A model generated the notes under the pieces. The model was given only the letters and a program-made list of their open reading frames with translations, did not search any database and was not told where the DNA came from. Made by a program: the position numbers and the translations under genes. Shown here one piece after another: positions 26,175 through 36,728 of a stretch of DNA of 58,710 nucleotides. Position 1 is the stretch's first letter. The number at the start of each line of letters is the position of its first letter. Origin of the DNA: a virus; the IMG/VR virus record IMGVR_UViG_3300035034_000546, positions 1-58,710 of that record; one strand, given 5' to 3'.

Positions 26175-28001
26175 ATGGCAACTAAAAAAATAAATTACAC
26201 ATCAAGAAACTTTGCCGATATTAGGTCAGACCTAATAGACTATGTAAGACAATATTACCCAGAAATATTTAATGATTTTAATGATGCTTCTGTTGGTATG
26301 ATGCTTTTAGAGTTAAATGCAGCTACTGGTGATATGTTATCGTTTAATACAGATAAAACGTTTCAAGAAACCCAAATTGATTTTGCACAAGAGAGAAAGT
26401 CCATTCTCTCAATGGCTAGAACATTTGGGTTAAAGGTGCCAGGAAAAAGACCCTCCGTATCATTAGTTGATTTCACGGTAACAGTCCCAGTACTCGGTGA
26501 TACATTCGATATTACATATGCACCTGTAATACGACAAGGTAGTCAAATATCTGGTAGTGGTAAAATATTCGAAAATCCAAATGATATTGATTTTTCAAAC
26601 CCATTTAATTTAGGTGGTATCCCAAATAGAAAAATTATCCCTAATTTTGACGCTAATAATAATATTAGTAGTTATAATTTAATTAAGAGAGAATTTGTAA
26701 CCAATGGTGTAACCAAAATATTTAAAAGGGTTATTGGTCCTAGTGATTCTAAACCATTCTTAGAGGTTATACTCCCAGATGATGATGTGATATCAGTATC
26801 ATCTATTATTACATTAGAAGGGACTAATTATAGCACAACACCAACATTAGACCAATTTTTAGATACAGATTTAAGATGGTTTGAAATGGATTCATTAGCT
26901 GAGGATAAAATATTTACAACGGATGACAGTAAGGTATCTGATAATTCTGGTGTTTTACCAGGTAAATTCATAAGTGTAGATAAACGATTTATTAGGGAAT
27001 ATACGGACTTAGGGTTTACTAAAGTGATATTTGGTGGTGGGTCGGAAGATATCTCATCGTTATGTGAATTTGATACGAATAAATCATTGGTGAATAGTAT
27101 TGGTGATTTTATAAATAATTCATCACTAGGACTTACATTACCCCCAAATCATACAATGTATATCCAATATAGGGTTGGGGGTGGTAGTAATACTAATATT
27201 GGGTCTAATGTAATCAAAAGCAAGACCGTTATTAATATGTCTATTGATGGTACAGATAACGCAATTAACGATGCTGTTAGGGCATCGTTAAGTGTAAATA
27301 ACCCAATACCAGCATTAGGCGGTAAAAATGAACCATCTGTTGAGGAATTAAGAAATCTTGTTAGATATAACTTCTCAGCACAAAATAGATGTGTAACACT
27401 TAAAGATTACCAATCAAGAATATCGTTAATGCCAGGTGAGTTTGGTATTCCATTCAGAAGTGGTGTCTTTGAAGAACAAAATAAAATTAAAATATATATT
27501 TTAGGTTTAGATAGTAATGGGAAATTAACTAATAAGTCAACTAACGCCCTTAGAGATAACGTAGCAACATATTTAGCTAATTACAGAATGGTTAATGATT
27601 ATGTAGAGGTTTCAAATGGTAAAATCGTTAATTTATCGTTTGAAGTTGATTTATTTGTCGATAAACAATTTCCACAAGCACAAATAATATCTGAAACGAT
27701 ATCTCAAATAACTAAATATATGGATGTTAATAAGTTTGAGATGGGGGATAATATTTATATTTCTGATTTAATTGAAATTGTAAATAACATAAAGGGTGTG
27801 TTAAATATCATTGATATGAGAATCTATAATAAAGTAGGTGGTGGTGAATATTCTATGAATGAGATATCACAACCATATTTAGACTCAGAGTCAAAACAAA
27901 TTGACTTATTAGGTCAATTTACACTATTCGGTGAATCAACAACAATGTTTGAGGTTAAAAACCCAACTAAGGATATCGCTTGTCGTGTAAAAACAGTATA
28001 G
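26175..28001 (+). CDS. gp6: gp6-like baseplate wedge protein (baseplate J family)
   Basis: A 608-aa protein beginning NYTSRNFADIRSDLIDYVRQ and continuing with a helix VGMMLLELNAATGDMLSFNTD, the signature opening of gp6/baseplate J proteins. The C-terminal part has the repeated alpha/beta units typical of the family, with RNLVRYNFSAQNRCVTLKDY followed by a strand-rich domain. In T4, gp6 dimers form the inner ring of the baseplate and trigger the change of shape on infection. The length is near T4 gp6 (660). It directly follows gp25. Confidence 0.87.
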   Translation: MATKKINYTSRNFADIRSDLIDYVRQYYPEIFNDFNDASVGMMLLELNAATGDMLSFNTDKTFQETQIDFAQERKSILSMARTFGLKVPGKRPSVSLVDFTVTVPVLGDTFDITYAPVIRQGSQISGSGKIFENPNDIDFSNPFNLGGIPNRKIIPNFDANNNISSYNLIKREFVTNGVTKIFKRVIGPSDSKPFLEVILPDDDVISVSSIITLEGTNYSTTPTLDQFLDTDLRWFEMDSLAEDKIFTTDDSKVSDNSGVLPGKFISVDKRFIREYTDLGFTKVIFGGGSEDISSLCEFDTNKSLVNSIGDFINNSSLGLTLPPNHTMYIQYRVGGGSNTNIGSNVIKSKTVINMSIDGTDNAINDAVRASLSVNNPIPALGGKNEPSVEELRNLVRYNFSAQNRCVTLKDYQSRISLMPGEFGIPFRSGVFEEQNKIKIYILGLDSNGKLTNKSTNALRDNVATYLANYRMVNDYVEVSNGKIVNLSFEVDLFVDKQFPQAQIISETISQITKYMDVNKFEMGDNIYISDLIEIVNNIKGVLNIIDMRIYNKVGGGEYSMNEISQPYLDSESKQIDLLGQFTLFGESTTMFEVKNPTKDIACRVKTV

Positions 28002-28063
28002 GCTTTCCTTTAGTGATTATAATTACTATATTAGTGTTATAACAAAAAATTAAAAAAGAAGAA

Positions 28064-28459
28064 ATGGGTTGTAAAAGTTGTAAAAACAAAAAAGATGGGT
28101 TAGCTGAGGAAGCTTTATTAAGTGTATTCAAAAAAAACGGTAAAAAAAGAGAAACAGAACCAACTAAGTCAGATTTTGGTTTTCAACTATTTAATGTTGT
28201 AATGAGGGTTATATTGTTTGCAATAGGATTACTTACCACACCACTAATTATGTTGTTTGTTGTGTATTTATTATTTAAAACAATAATGCTTAATAGAGGT
28301 GATGTTGACTTGATGCCAACACTATTAGATTTTGCTAAGTCTATTGGTATTGGTAAGAAAAAAGTTGAAGAAGAACACCCAGACGATTATGAGGATTTAG
28401 ATTCTGACAACCCAGATGCTTACGATATAGCAGAGAGAGTAGATAAAGTAAAACTATAA
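28064..28459 (+). CDS. Small membrane protein in the baseplate cluster (131 aa)
   Basis: The N-terminus is MGCKSCKNKK with a CxxC pair. The protein then has one long hydrophobic stretch (about residues 45-77, FNVVMRVILFAIGLL and onward), possibly a helical hairpin, followed by an acidic C-terminal tail (DDYEDLDSDNPDAYD). There is no signal peptidase site. A membrane protein within a baseplate operon is unusual. The next gene starts directly after this stop codon and also has a hydrophobic stretch, so the two may act together. The family is unknown to me. Confidence 0.6.
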   Translation: MGCKSCKNKKDGLAEEALLSVFKKNGKKRETEPTKSDFGFQLFNVVMRVILFAIGLLTTPLIMLFVVYLLFKTIMLNRGDVDLMPTLLDFAKSIGIGKKKVEEEHPDDYEDLDSDNPDAYDIAERVDKVKL

Positions 28460-31400
28460 ATGTCAAAAACAGTTAGAATAAGAACAACACCAAATGGGAA
28501 TGATTCATACCTTAAAGTAAAGGTAGAGCAAGATTTTGATTTTATTGAGATATTATCGTTAAAGATATCTCAAGCGGAAGCGTATAGTAGATTTTGTTCA
28601 GACTATGGTGTGGTTGTTGGTAGGGTTATCGTAAACAATGGGTTTGGTGTAGAAAACGCTAAGGTGTCGATATTTGTCCCTCTAACTGATGAAGATGAAG
28701 AAGATAGTGAAATTAAAGGACTTTACCCATTTAAGGTAATTGATGATACAGATAGTGAGGGTATAAGGTACAATCTACTACAGACCGACCCTAACCCCTT
28801 AGAAACTTGTTTCACACCAGTAGGGACGTTCCCAGCAAAGAGAGAGGTTATTGATAATGATACTGTTCTTGAAGTATATGATAAATATTATAAATTCACA
28901 ACAACAACAAACTCTGCTGGTGACTTTATGTTATTCGGTGTACCAACTGGTAATCATGTACTTAATGTTGATGTTGACCTTTCAGATATTGGTTTGGCAT
29001 CTCAAAGACCCTACGATTATATTTCAGAAGGTGAATCTGAGAAAAAATTCGAAAGTCCAACCAAATTTAAAGATGATAAAGATTTAGATAAATTAATTCA
29101 AATAAAATCATATAAGAAGGGTGTTAATGTACAACCATTCTGGGGTGATAAAGAACAATGTGATATTGGTATTAGTAGAGTTGATGTGGATATTAAAAAA
29201 CGAATCACACCATCAGCAATCTTTATGGGTAGCCTTTTTTCTGACTCTGAAAAGAACTCTATCAATAAGAACTGTAGACCTAGAAAAGACTTTGGTAGGA
29301 TATGTGAAACAGATACTAGTGAGGGTACCGTGGAGATGATTAGAAAAACCCTAGATGGTAAGATTGAGAGATTTGATGTTGAGGGTGGTAGGGTTGTTAA
29401 CGAATTTGGTTCGTGGGCCTATCAAATACCAATGAATCTAGATGTAATTGTTACTGACGAATTCGGTAACCTTGTCCCATCCGAAGACCCTAATAAGGGA
29501 CTGCCGACAAAGGCTAGAGTTAGGTTTAGAATTAGTAAAGATATTTCTGGTGATGAAGGTAGACTTAGGACTACCGCAAAATATCTAGTTCCACATAACC
29601 CGACAAATCCATCACAAATTGATTACAATTTTAGTGAGAATACTAGTGATGAACACTTTAGAGATTTCCATTGGAATAAAATATATTCAGTTTCAAATTT
29701 TATACCTAGAATCCAAGCGGTATGTTTAGGTAATAAGTGTGCTGATAATAGAAATATGACAGGTATAAAAGATGTTGATGACTGTGTTGGACGTAAAAAC
29801 GCATTTCCGTTTAATCGAGTTGATACTGACTTTAACCCATTATTCCTAATTATCTGTATTATTATGAGTATTATGACATTAATCATATGGTTAATTAATA
29901 GTACCATTATTGCGTTTGTTAACCTTATTATAAAGGTTATTAATGCAGTACTTAAGGTTATATGTAAGACCGTGTTTGGGTTTGCAAAGACCATTTGTAA
30001 AATAATAGGTGGTCTTAGTCTTGGGTCTTTTGATAAAGATAATTGTCTAAAAAAGGGTTGTATTGGCGATTATAGTGATAAAGAATGTGAGTGTAACACT
30101 ATTTTGAATTACGTACCATGTATTTCATTAACATGTGCTGACCAAGTATTTGCACCAGGGTGTAATTGTACTGACATAAACAACACTAACGCTGCATTAG
30201 GTTCTGGAGATAGCGACCCAAGTGATATTAATGGTGGCTCGTTAGGTTGTTGGGCAGCTAGAACTAATCAAGAAGACCCTAAGAATATTCAACATTGGAC
30301 TGCATTAAGTTTTGGTAGTAAAAATTGTGGACACCCAGGCCATGATGTTCTAGGTGCTGGATTAACTGATTGTTTTGCAATTCAATTAGCCGAAGCCCTA
30401 AATATGTTTGAACTAGACTTCTATAATGATTGGATTAACGGTACGTTATACACATATTTATTAAAATTTAAAAAGAGAAAGGGTGGTGATAAAAAGTTCT
30501 GTGATGTAGATTGTGATTCTCCAGATTCTGACAATGGATGTGATAAGAGTTTCTTCGTTGATACTTGTATCGATGGTCGAGATAGACGATTGGGTGTTAA
30601 AGAAACGTCAAAACAATATATTGACGAGGGTTTCATTAAAATGGTTACAGAAAGACTACCAGATGGTCGAGATGTCGATACACTATACTACGCACCATAT
30701 GCTAGTAACTTATCTCAAAAATTATTTGCAACCGAACTAATACATTTAGGTTCCATCTTTGATTGTGATTGGCAAGGCATCCCAAAGATACAACCTTTCC
30801 TAATACCAACAACATATAAAAGAGCACCATATATTGATGAATGGTTAATTGACGTTAATGGTAATAATACAACAGTTAAAACCGCTTGTGGTTTGACATC
30901 AACAGGTAGTAATGGTTCGTCTGGTGTGTTTTTTGATATTGATTGTAGAGGGTTAACCGTTGGTCAAATAAATGGTAGTCCTAGATGTGACAATTTCAAG
31001 AGACAGTGTGAGTTTGGTATGAATATAGACGAGGGTCAATTATCACCTAGTAATACTTTATTAGTGCCGTCAGACTGCTATTTAAATGACCAAGACTTAG
31101 TACAACCATATGCTGATAGAATTAGAGATATTTTCTATCAATTAAATATTAATGTCGGACCGACTAAGTTGAATTCGTGGCCAGCGTTCGCAAATGGGTT
31201 ACCATCTGGTATTGAAACTGGGTTTGGTATTGGTGTTGGCACCACCTCATTAGTAACCTCAACGATAGGTCAAGAATATAAGGATTTTAGAGGCACTTCG
31301 ACTGGACAACCTTATTGGACACCAAGTGGTGGTAAGAATAGTGGTTATGTACAATCTAAAAATTCTTACTACTTTTACTTTGGTACGATGCCAGGTCAGA

Positions 31401-33055
31401 CAGCCGTTGAATTGATGAATAGGAAATACTTCACCACTTGTGATGTTGTAGTTAAAAATAATTTTATTATTAGTGGTATTGTTGATGATGCGGAAACCTC
31501 TGGTGTTTGTGATGGTGAAATTGGCGTTACTGTTGTTGGTGGTGAAGCACCTTACACATACAATTGGACTGGCCCTAATGGATATACAAACCCATCAACA
31601 TCTATTGGTGATATAGTTGGTCTTTGTGCTGGTATATACAATCTAAGTGTTACAGATTCTGAGGGTGGGACATCTACAATTTCGTTTACGGTTAATGAAC
31701 CATCGGCTTTCACATGTTCAACAACATCTACAAATTCATTAACCAACGGTGGTGATGGTGAACTTAGAATTCAAGTATTTGGTGGTACACCCCCTTATTT
31801 ATATAGTATTAATTCAGCACCACAAGTAACTATGGTTGGTTCTCAAGAAGTACTTCCAAGACCAGCTGGGACATATGTTGTTACAGTTACCGATGATAAC
31901 GGTAATGGTAGTAATTGTACAAACCCATCAACTGGTGCTACAATTACCGAACCACCAACACTTTCAATTCAAGGGTTAACAGATTTTGGTGGTACAACAT
32001 GTGGTGATGATAATGGTTTTATTAATATATCATTAAATAGTGGTATTGGGGGAACACCACCATATAATATCACTATTAGTGGTAGTACGGTTCCATATGG
32101 TCCAGTAAGTACGGCCAATAATTCTGGGTTAGCGGCTGGTATGTATGATATCGTAGTATCAGACTCTGGGTATAACCCAATTATAAGTGGTGGGACACAA
32201 GTTGATACCGATACTGTAATAATAGTACCATCTACAACACCTAACATTACATATATTGATAATTGGTATTGTTGGACATATAATAACCCACAATCTCAAA
32301 ATATTTACCCTATGTTTGCAACATCCGCAGATGGTGGGTTTACGATTGAGGCAACACCTAGAGACACCAATAACCTACCAACGACCCCCGTTATTACCCA
32401 ACCATTTAATGCTGGAACAACAACCGCTATAATGACGACATTACATAAAGATTCGAAATATGATTTTAGGTTGATTGATGATAATGGTTGTGTTTCGACA
32501 AGTTTTGGTGACTTTATACCAGGTAATGGCCAAGTACCATCAGCTGCTATGAGACTACAATACATTCCAGAATATTATTGTTGGACAGATATTAACCCAG
32601 AAATTGACCCTAAATTCAGAGTTTGGGTTGATGGTCCATTCGTAATTACTTGGGCTGGTGGGTCGCAATCATTTACAGCGGTACCTAATGGTACTATCGT
32701 TACTGTAACTAATTATGTCGCATCTAATGTCACATTATTTACAATGGCTGAAACGACACATAACTGTACTGTGAACACACCTGTTGATATATTATCACAA
32801 ACACCAACTAGTCAATTAGCAGTTAGTATTTCACAAAATGCAAATATCTGTAATACAGCAAATACAAGTGCACTTACAGCAACCGTTAATGGCGGTTGGG
32901 GTGGCTATTCTTATAATTGGTATAAAGACGGTGTATCTACAACAGCAGTGGTAAGCCCTTCTATAACAGGAAGTGACTGTGGCACTGTTTGGGTATTATA
33001 TATAACTGATAATCAAGGTTGTCAGAAAGTTAGTAACTCTATAACCATAAATTAA
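28460..33055 (+). CDS. Large tail protein with hydrophobic segment and C-terminal SprB-like repeats (1531 aa)
   Basis: A tail-cluster giant. Residues 1-450 contain a carboxypeptidase-regulatory-like or beta-sandwich section (VVVGRVIVNNGFGVENAKVS, then GDFMLFGVPTGNH). About 462-525 is a long hydrophobic, amphipathic run (FLIICIIMSIMTLIIWLINS and following) that could cross or insert into a membrane. A Cys-rich middle follows (about 530-900). From about 1010 to the end are four or five immunoglobulin-like repeats of SprB type, for example GVCDGEIGVTVVGGEAPYTY, and others with GGTPPY. SprB repeats occur in flavobacterial gliding adhesins, so host-derived adhesion is the obvious inference. It lies between a small membrane protein and another tail gene whose start overlaps its stop. 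Confidence 0.7.
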   Translation: MSKTVRIRTTPNGNDSYLKVKVEQDFDFIEILSLKISQAEAYSRFCSDYGVVVGRVIVNNGFGVENAKVSIFVPLTDEDEEDSEIKGLYPFKVIDDTDSEGIRYNLLQTDPNPLETCFTPVGTFPAKREVIDNDTVLEVYDKYYKFTTTTNSAGDFMLFGVPTGNHVLNVDVDLSDIGLASQRPYDYISEGESEKKFESPTKFKDDKDLDKLIQIKSYKKGVNVQPFWGDKEQCDIGISRVDVDIKKRITPSAIFMGSLFSDSEKNSINKNCRPRKDFGRICETDTSEGTVEMIRKTLDGKIERFDVEGGRVVNEFGSWAYQIPMNLDVIVTDEFGNLVPSEDPNKGLPTKARVRFRISKDISGDEGRLRTTAKYLVPHNPTNPSQIDYNFSENTSDEHFRDFHWNKIYSVSNFIPRIQAVCLGNKCADNRNMTGIKDVDDCVGRKNAFPFNRVDTDFNPLFLIICIIMSIMTLIIWLINSTIIAFVNLIIKVINAVLKVICKTVFGFAKTICKIIGGLSLGSFDKDNCLKKGCIGDYSDKECECNTILNYVPCISLTCADQVFAPGCNCTDINNTNAALGSGDSDPSDINGGSLGCWAARTNQEDPKNIQHWTALSFGSKNCGHPGHDVLGAGLTDCFAIQLAEALNMFELDFYNDWINGTLYTYLLKFKKRKGGDKKFCDVDCDSPDSDNGCDKSFFVDTCIDGRDRRLGVKETSKQYIDEGFIKMVTERLPDGRDVDTLYYAPYASNLSQKLFATELIHLGSIFDCDWQGIPKIQPFLIPTTYKRAPYIDEWLIDVNGNNTTVKTACGLTSTGSNGSSGVFFDIDCRGLTVGQINGSPRCDNFKRQCEFGMNIDEGQLSPSNTLLVPSDCYLNDQDLVQPYADRIRDIFYQLNINVGPTKLNSWPAFANGLPSGIETGFGIGVGTTSLVTSTIGQEYKDFRGTSTGQPYWTPSGGKNSGYVQSKNSYYFYFGTMPGQTAVELMNRKYFTTCDVVVKNNFIISGIVDDAETSGVCDGEIGVTVVGGEAPYTYNWTGPNGYTNPSTSIGDIVGLCAGIYNLSVTDSEGGTSTISFTVNEPSAFTCSTTSTNSLTNGGDGELRIQVFGGTPPYLYSINSAPQVTMVGSQEVLPRPAGTYVVTVTDDNGNGSNCTNPSTGATITEPPTLSIQGLTDFGGTTCGDDNGFINISLNSGIGGTPPYNITISGSTVPYGPVSTANNSGLAAGMYDIVVSDSGYNPIISGGTQVDTDTVIIVPSTTPNITYIDNWYCWTYNNPQSQNIYPMFATSADGGFTIEATPRDTNNLPTTPVITQPFNAGTTTAIMTTLHKDSKYDFRLIDDNGCVSTSFGDFIPGNGQVPSAAMRLQYIPEYYCWTDINPEIDPKFRVWVDGPFVITWAGGSQSFTAVPNGTIVTVTNYVASNVTLFTMAETTHNCTVNTPVDILSQTPTSQLAVSISQNANICNTANTSALTATVNGGWGGYSYNWYKDGVSTTAVVSPSITGSDCGTVWVLYITDNQGCQKVSNSITIN

Positions 33056-34827
33056 TGGATGAAAGAATAAAATATAGATTGGGTGAGGGCACCGCAGCAA
33101 ATTCAAATAATGTAGATAGTTACATGAAGGTTGAAATGGTAAATAATGAATCTACATTACCAGTTGGTGATATGAATCATATCGTTGATGTTGGTGAAAG
33201 ATTTAATAAAGAAAGACAAGAAGGTACTTACTATAGATTTTCTGCTACGATAAGACCCTTAATGAGTAATCCACTATTTAATATTTCTGGTTCTGATAGT
33301 TGGGATAGTTTTAACACTTATAATTTTAGAAACCAAACATACCCAGCAATGGGACCAACAGATAATGGTATTAATGATGAAGAGGATTTAACATTTAAAG
33401 AGTCAGTAACTAGACATCTTAAAGAAATTGATGGGTGGTTTGGTTATTATAGCCCTAATACATTTTCTGATGGTTTATGTAACTTCATCGATATGGAACC
33501 AAAGAGACGAAGATTATCATTCACTAAGGATAGATTTAATTTAGATGGTAATGGTGACCCAAGTGACCCAAGTGACCTTGGAGAACCAGTTAGAAATTGG
33601 GAAATAACACTTACCTACCCTAGTTCTAGTGCGGATACAGCGTTAACGACTGGTGGTCTTTTAATGTTTGACAAGAGAGCGGTTGAAGTGGGTAAAAGGG
33701 TTATGACAGCCATAGGTATACCAGTATTACATAATCTTGAACAAAGTGATATAGTTAGAATAACTGGGACTAATTATGATGGTGATTATGACGTTAAAAG
33801 AATCGGTTTAGATAATGGTGACCTTAGGGGTTATTATTTCGTTATCGATGTTGACCCAACATTATTTTTAATTGGTAATAATAGTAGAATTAAGAAGGTT
33901 GTTGGTGGGCAAGAAAGTGTTTATTATTTTAGGATATTTGAGAAGATTAAAACTAGGGTAAAACCAAGAATGGAAAACGATGATTATGAGATATATCCAT
34001 TATCATTTGCTAATAACATATACAATGATGATGTATCACAAATGATAGTTAATGAAGATATTGATGTTAGTGATTTAACAGATAATCTAGGTAGGCCGAT
34101 ATCAGAAATATATATGACAATCATTAAAACTAAGGGTAATCAACTTAGTGGTGGTTTTAATGGGTTTACTAATGTTAAATCGGGTGTTGAGGTACCATAT
34201 ATGCCAGATGTTCAAGCAACGTCTGGTGGTGATGCGTATAAGGTTGATATTCCAGATATTAGAAGGATTCATGATGGATTTACAAACCCAACACTTAGTC
34301 ACACACCACTTGAAAACAATGTAACAATAGCATCTAATAGTTTCTATGGTGATGTTGTTGAATATAATAAATTTAAGGTTAGTGAAACGATTCTTGGTGA
34401 GATTAACCATAGATTCAATACTGCGAATAGAGTCGGTAGTGGTACATCAGTGGCTACTGGACCAAGACAAGAGGGTTATTACTATAAAGCACATTACCCA
34501 TATATAGTTAGAAACTTCTCAGCCTATATTGAACAAGGTGATTTATCAACAGCTGGAATACCAGACTATGCGGAGGATTTGGGGGATGGTAGATGGCTTT
34601 GGAGAGATTTCTTGAGTATTGGGTTCAACGAGGGTCAAGATAACCCTGTAAATTACCCATTCTTAAATGGTGCGCATTACTTACATAAAAATTTATGTTT
34701 CACACTTAAGAGGCAAGACCCTTTTGGGTTTTTTGGGTTGTATTATTCACAAATAACATCTGCTGACCCAGCTGGCGACCCAATGGGTGATAACTTTACT
34801 ACAAACTTTGTACAAAATGTCTGCTAA
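33055..34827 (+). CDS. Tail/baseplate-cluster protein, unassigned (590 aa)
   Basis: Its ATG shares a base with the previous stop codon (TAATG), so translation is coupled to the SprB-repeat protein. The chain is soluble and beta-rich with many aromatic and Asp/Asn residues. It has a small tandem duplication, DPSDPSD (near 170), encoded by a repeated nine-base unit. I find no catalytic motif and no membrane segment. Position and composition argue for a virion protein of the baseplate periphery. It ends in a Cys (FVQNVC), which is unusual but may be chance. Confidence 0.6.
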   Translation: MDERIKYRLGEGTAANSNNVDSYMKVEMVNNESTLPVGDMNHIVDVGERFNKERQEGTYYRFSATIRPLMSNPLFNISGSDSWDSFNTYNFRNQTYPAMGPTDNGINDEEDLTFKESVTRHLKEIDGWFGYYSPNTFSDGLCNFIDMEPKRRRLSFTKDRFNLDGNGDPSDPSDLGEPVRNWEITLTYPSSSADTALTTGGLLMFDKRAVEVGKRVMTAIGIPVLHNLEQSDIVRITGTNYDGDYDVKRIGLDNGDLRGYYFVIDVDPTLFLIGNNSRIKKVVGGQESVYYFRIFEKIKTRVKPRMENDDYEIYPLSFANNIYNDDVSQMIVNEDIDVSDLTDNLGRPISEIYMTIIKTKGNQLSGGFNGFTNVKSGVEVPYMPDVQATSGGDAYKVDIPDIRRIHDGFTNPTLSHTPLENNVTIASNSFYGDVVEYNKFKVSETILGEINHRFNTANRVGSGTSVATGPRQEGYYYKAHYPYIVRNFSAYIEQGDLSTAGIPDYAEDLGDGRWLWRDFLSIGFNEGQDNPVNYPFLNGAHYLHKNLCFTLKRQDPFGFFGLYYSQITSADPAGDPMGDNFTTNFVQNVC

Positions 34828-34881
34828 CGCACTTTTCATTAATTAAAGATAATATAATAGAATAATTAAAAGTAATTTTAC

Positions 34882-35724
34882 ATGTCGAATAAATATAATA
34901 TAAAAATATCAGCGTTATCTGGGGTAACAGATACATACTTTAATATACCAATTAACTTAACACCAAGGACTACTGACCAAGCAGAGTTAGTGGACAGGAA
35001 ATTCTTGGATGTTGAGGTTGAGAAAGCAATTAACCCTATTCAAGATTATGAAAAGGTTAGATTTACTCCAATATATTTCCCAGACCCAACAGATATTTCG
35101 ACACATAGAGCGATTGATAAAATAATTTATAATGTTAAATTTTTAAACACCACTGGATTTCCAACAACACCTACCATGTATTCAGATATTGGGGTTAACA
35201 ATGATGATATTAGATTTGGTAAGAATAGATTTGAGGATTCATTTCTTAATCTTTCATTTTATGATAGTGATAGGGCAACTAACCAAAGATTATTATCCTT
35301 TATAAATATATTTCCAAGAATTACAACCACAGAAATCCAATTAACTGGGCCACAAGCTGGTTTACCAAAGCCAGCTAATCAAATCCCAGTTAGGTTTATG
35401 CTTTCAGACCCGATAGAAAACCCAGAAGGTTTTGCAGAAGGGTTCTACATTTATAATTTTAAGGACGAGGTTACAGCATCACTCCCTAAGGAGTTGTATA
35501 TGAGGGCCACGTTTAACAATGCAGCAAATGGCTCTATTACTAATATGATGACAGAAAGCGTACCTTATTTCATTGATGACCTCGTACATAAATTATATAC
35601 AAGATATGTATTATATAGAGACGATACTGGTTATTTTTATGTATTAGATGAAACATATTCAAATAACATCACCCGTATTGGAAATTCTATAACAATAGAT
35701 ATTTATGAAATACAAGCATTATAA
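34882..35724 (+). CDS. Tail/baseplate-cluster protein, unassigned (280 aa)
   Basis: A beta-rich protein without recognisable motifs. The N-terminus NIKISALSGVTDTYFNIPIN looks like an edge strand domain, and the C-terminus (YFYVLDETYSNNITRIGNSI) is also strand-rich. It overlaps the next gene by one base (TAATGG), the same coupling used several times in this cluster, so its product is probably needed in fixed proportion to its neighbour. I treat it as structural from context only. Confidence 0.55.
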   Translation: MSNKYNIKISALSGVTDTYFNIPINLTPRTTDQAELVDRKFLDVEVEKAINPIQDYEKVRFTPIYFPDPTDISTHRAIDKIIYNVKFLNTTGFPTTPTMYSDIGVNNDDIRFGKNRFEDSFLNLSFYDSDRATNQRLLSFINIFPRITTTEIQLTGPQAGLPKPANQIPVRFMLSDPIENPEGFAEGFYIYNFKDEVTASLPKELYMRATFNNAANGSITNMMTESVPYFIDDLVHKLYTRYVLYRDDTGYFYVLDETYSNNITRIGNSITIDIYEIQAL

Positions 35725-36656
35725 TGGAAGTAATTAAAAGGAAAATATCATTTGAACCAGCAACGGTTAGATATACTGGGGGTACTTCACCTTACGGTAC
35801 TATGACTGCTGACACATTCTATGTTAAGGTAATGTTGACTCAAAATTCTGATGATATGGGTATGTTCACCGATATTAGTTTTACGGGTGAAGACGTGGAT
35901 TTATCAACACCAGACTATACTATTTTAACAAATAAACTATCTTTATCTGGATATACCTTCCCATTTATGAGTGGTATACAACCACCGACAACAACAAACC
36001 CAATAGATGATAGATTTGTTAGGTTGGTTGGTGATGAGGTTTCCGATTATTGGGCTTATGCGGGTAAATTAAGTGGTGAGACTAACACTAAAAAGGTTGG
36101 GGTTAAGAGCTATAATAAACTTCAAAATTATATAACTGGTTTTGATGTTAAAAAGACAACGTATACTAATTACGTAGGGGATGTTATTGATGGTAGAAGC
36201 AGAATAACACAATTAGGTAGTACCACTAACACTGGTGTTGAAACACCAACTACATATGTTTTTGACACTAATAATGATGTATTTATTGGAACATCTAATC
36301 AAAGTACTGGTATATTATATAATGATTATACTGGTGGTACATATACTGGTCGTGTTAGTCAAGTACCTAAGAACCCCAATGCTCTTAGAAAAGTTTCTGG
36401 GTTCACAGGCCCCACACAATATACAACGGTTCATTATAATGGTGAAGGGTGGAACGAAACGAACACTTCATTATCAGCATTAACTAAAGAAGAATATTTA
36501 TTTGGTATTACACAGCCACCAGAAGTACTTAGTGATGTATTTATTGATAGAGGTAATACAACGGTATTTGAAAAACACCTTAGATTATCAGAAGTTGAAA
36601 GTCTTGAACACCTAGAAAGATATAACAATGGTTTTTATAGAACGGTAAAACAATAA
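35724..36656 (+). CDS. Tail/baseplate-cluster protein, unassigned (310 aa)
   Basis: This starts on the last base of the previous stop. It is rich in Thr, Gly, Tyr and Asn with short strands (GGTYTGRVSQV, TGPTQYTTVHYNGEGW), the composition of a fibre or wedge surface protein. The C-terminal 40 residues are helical and charged (HLRLSEVESLEHLERYNNGF), possibly an attachment helix. I recognise no family. Confidence 0.55.
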   Translation: MEVIKRKISFEPATVRYTGGTSPYGTMTADTFYVKVMLTQNSDDMGMFTDISFTGEDVDLSTPDYTILTNKLSLSGYTFPFMSGIQPPTTTNPIDDRFVRLVGDEVSDYWAYAGKLSGETNTKKVGVKSYNKLQNYITGFDVKKTTYTNYVGDVIDGRSRITQLGSTTNTGVETPTTYVFDTNNDVFIGTSNQSTGILYNDYTGGTYTGRVSQVPKNPNALRKVSGFTGPTQYTTVHYNGEGWNETNTSLSALTKEEYLFGITQPPEVLSDVFIDRGNTTVFEKHLRLSEVESLEHLERYNNGFYRTVKQ

Positions 36657-36728
36657 AAAACAGAAGAAAATTTAAAAATAAAAATAAGTGTTCAATAACA
36701 ATAACACAATTATTAAAAACAATATAAC

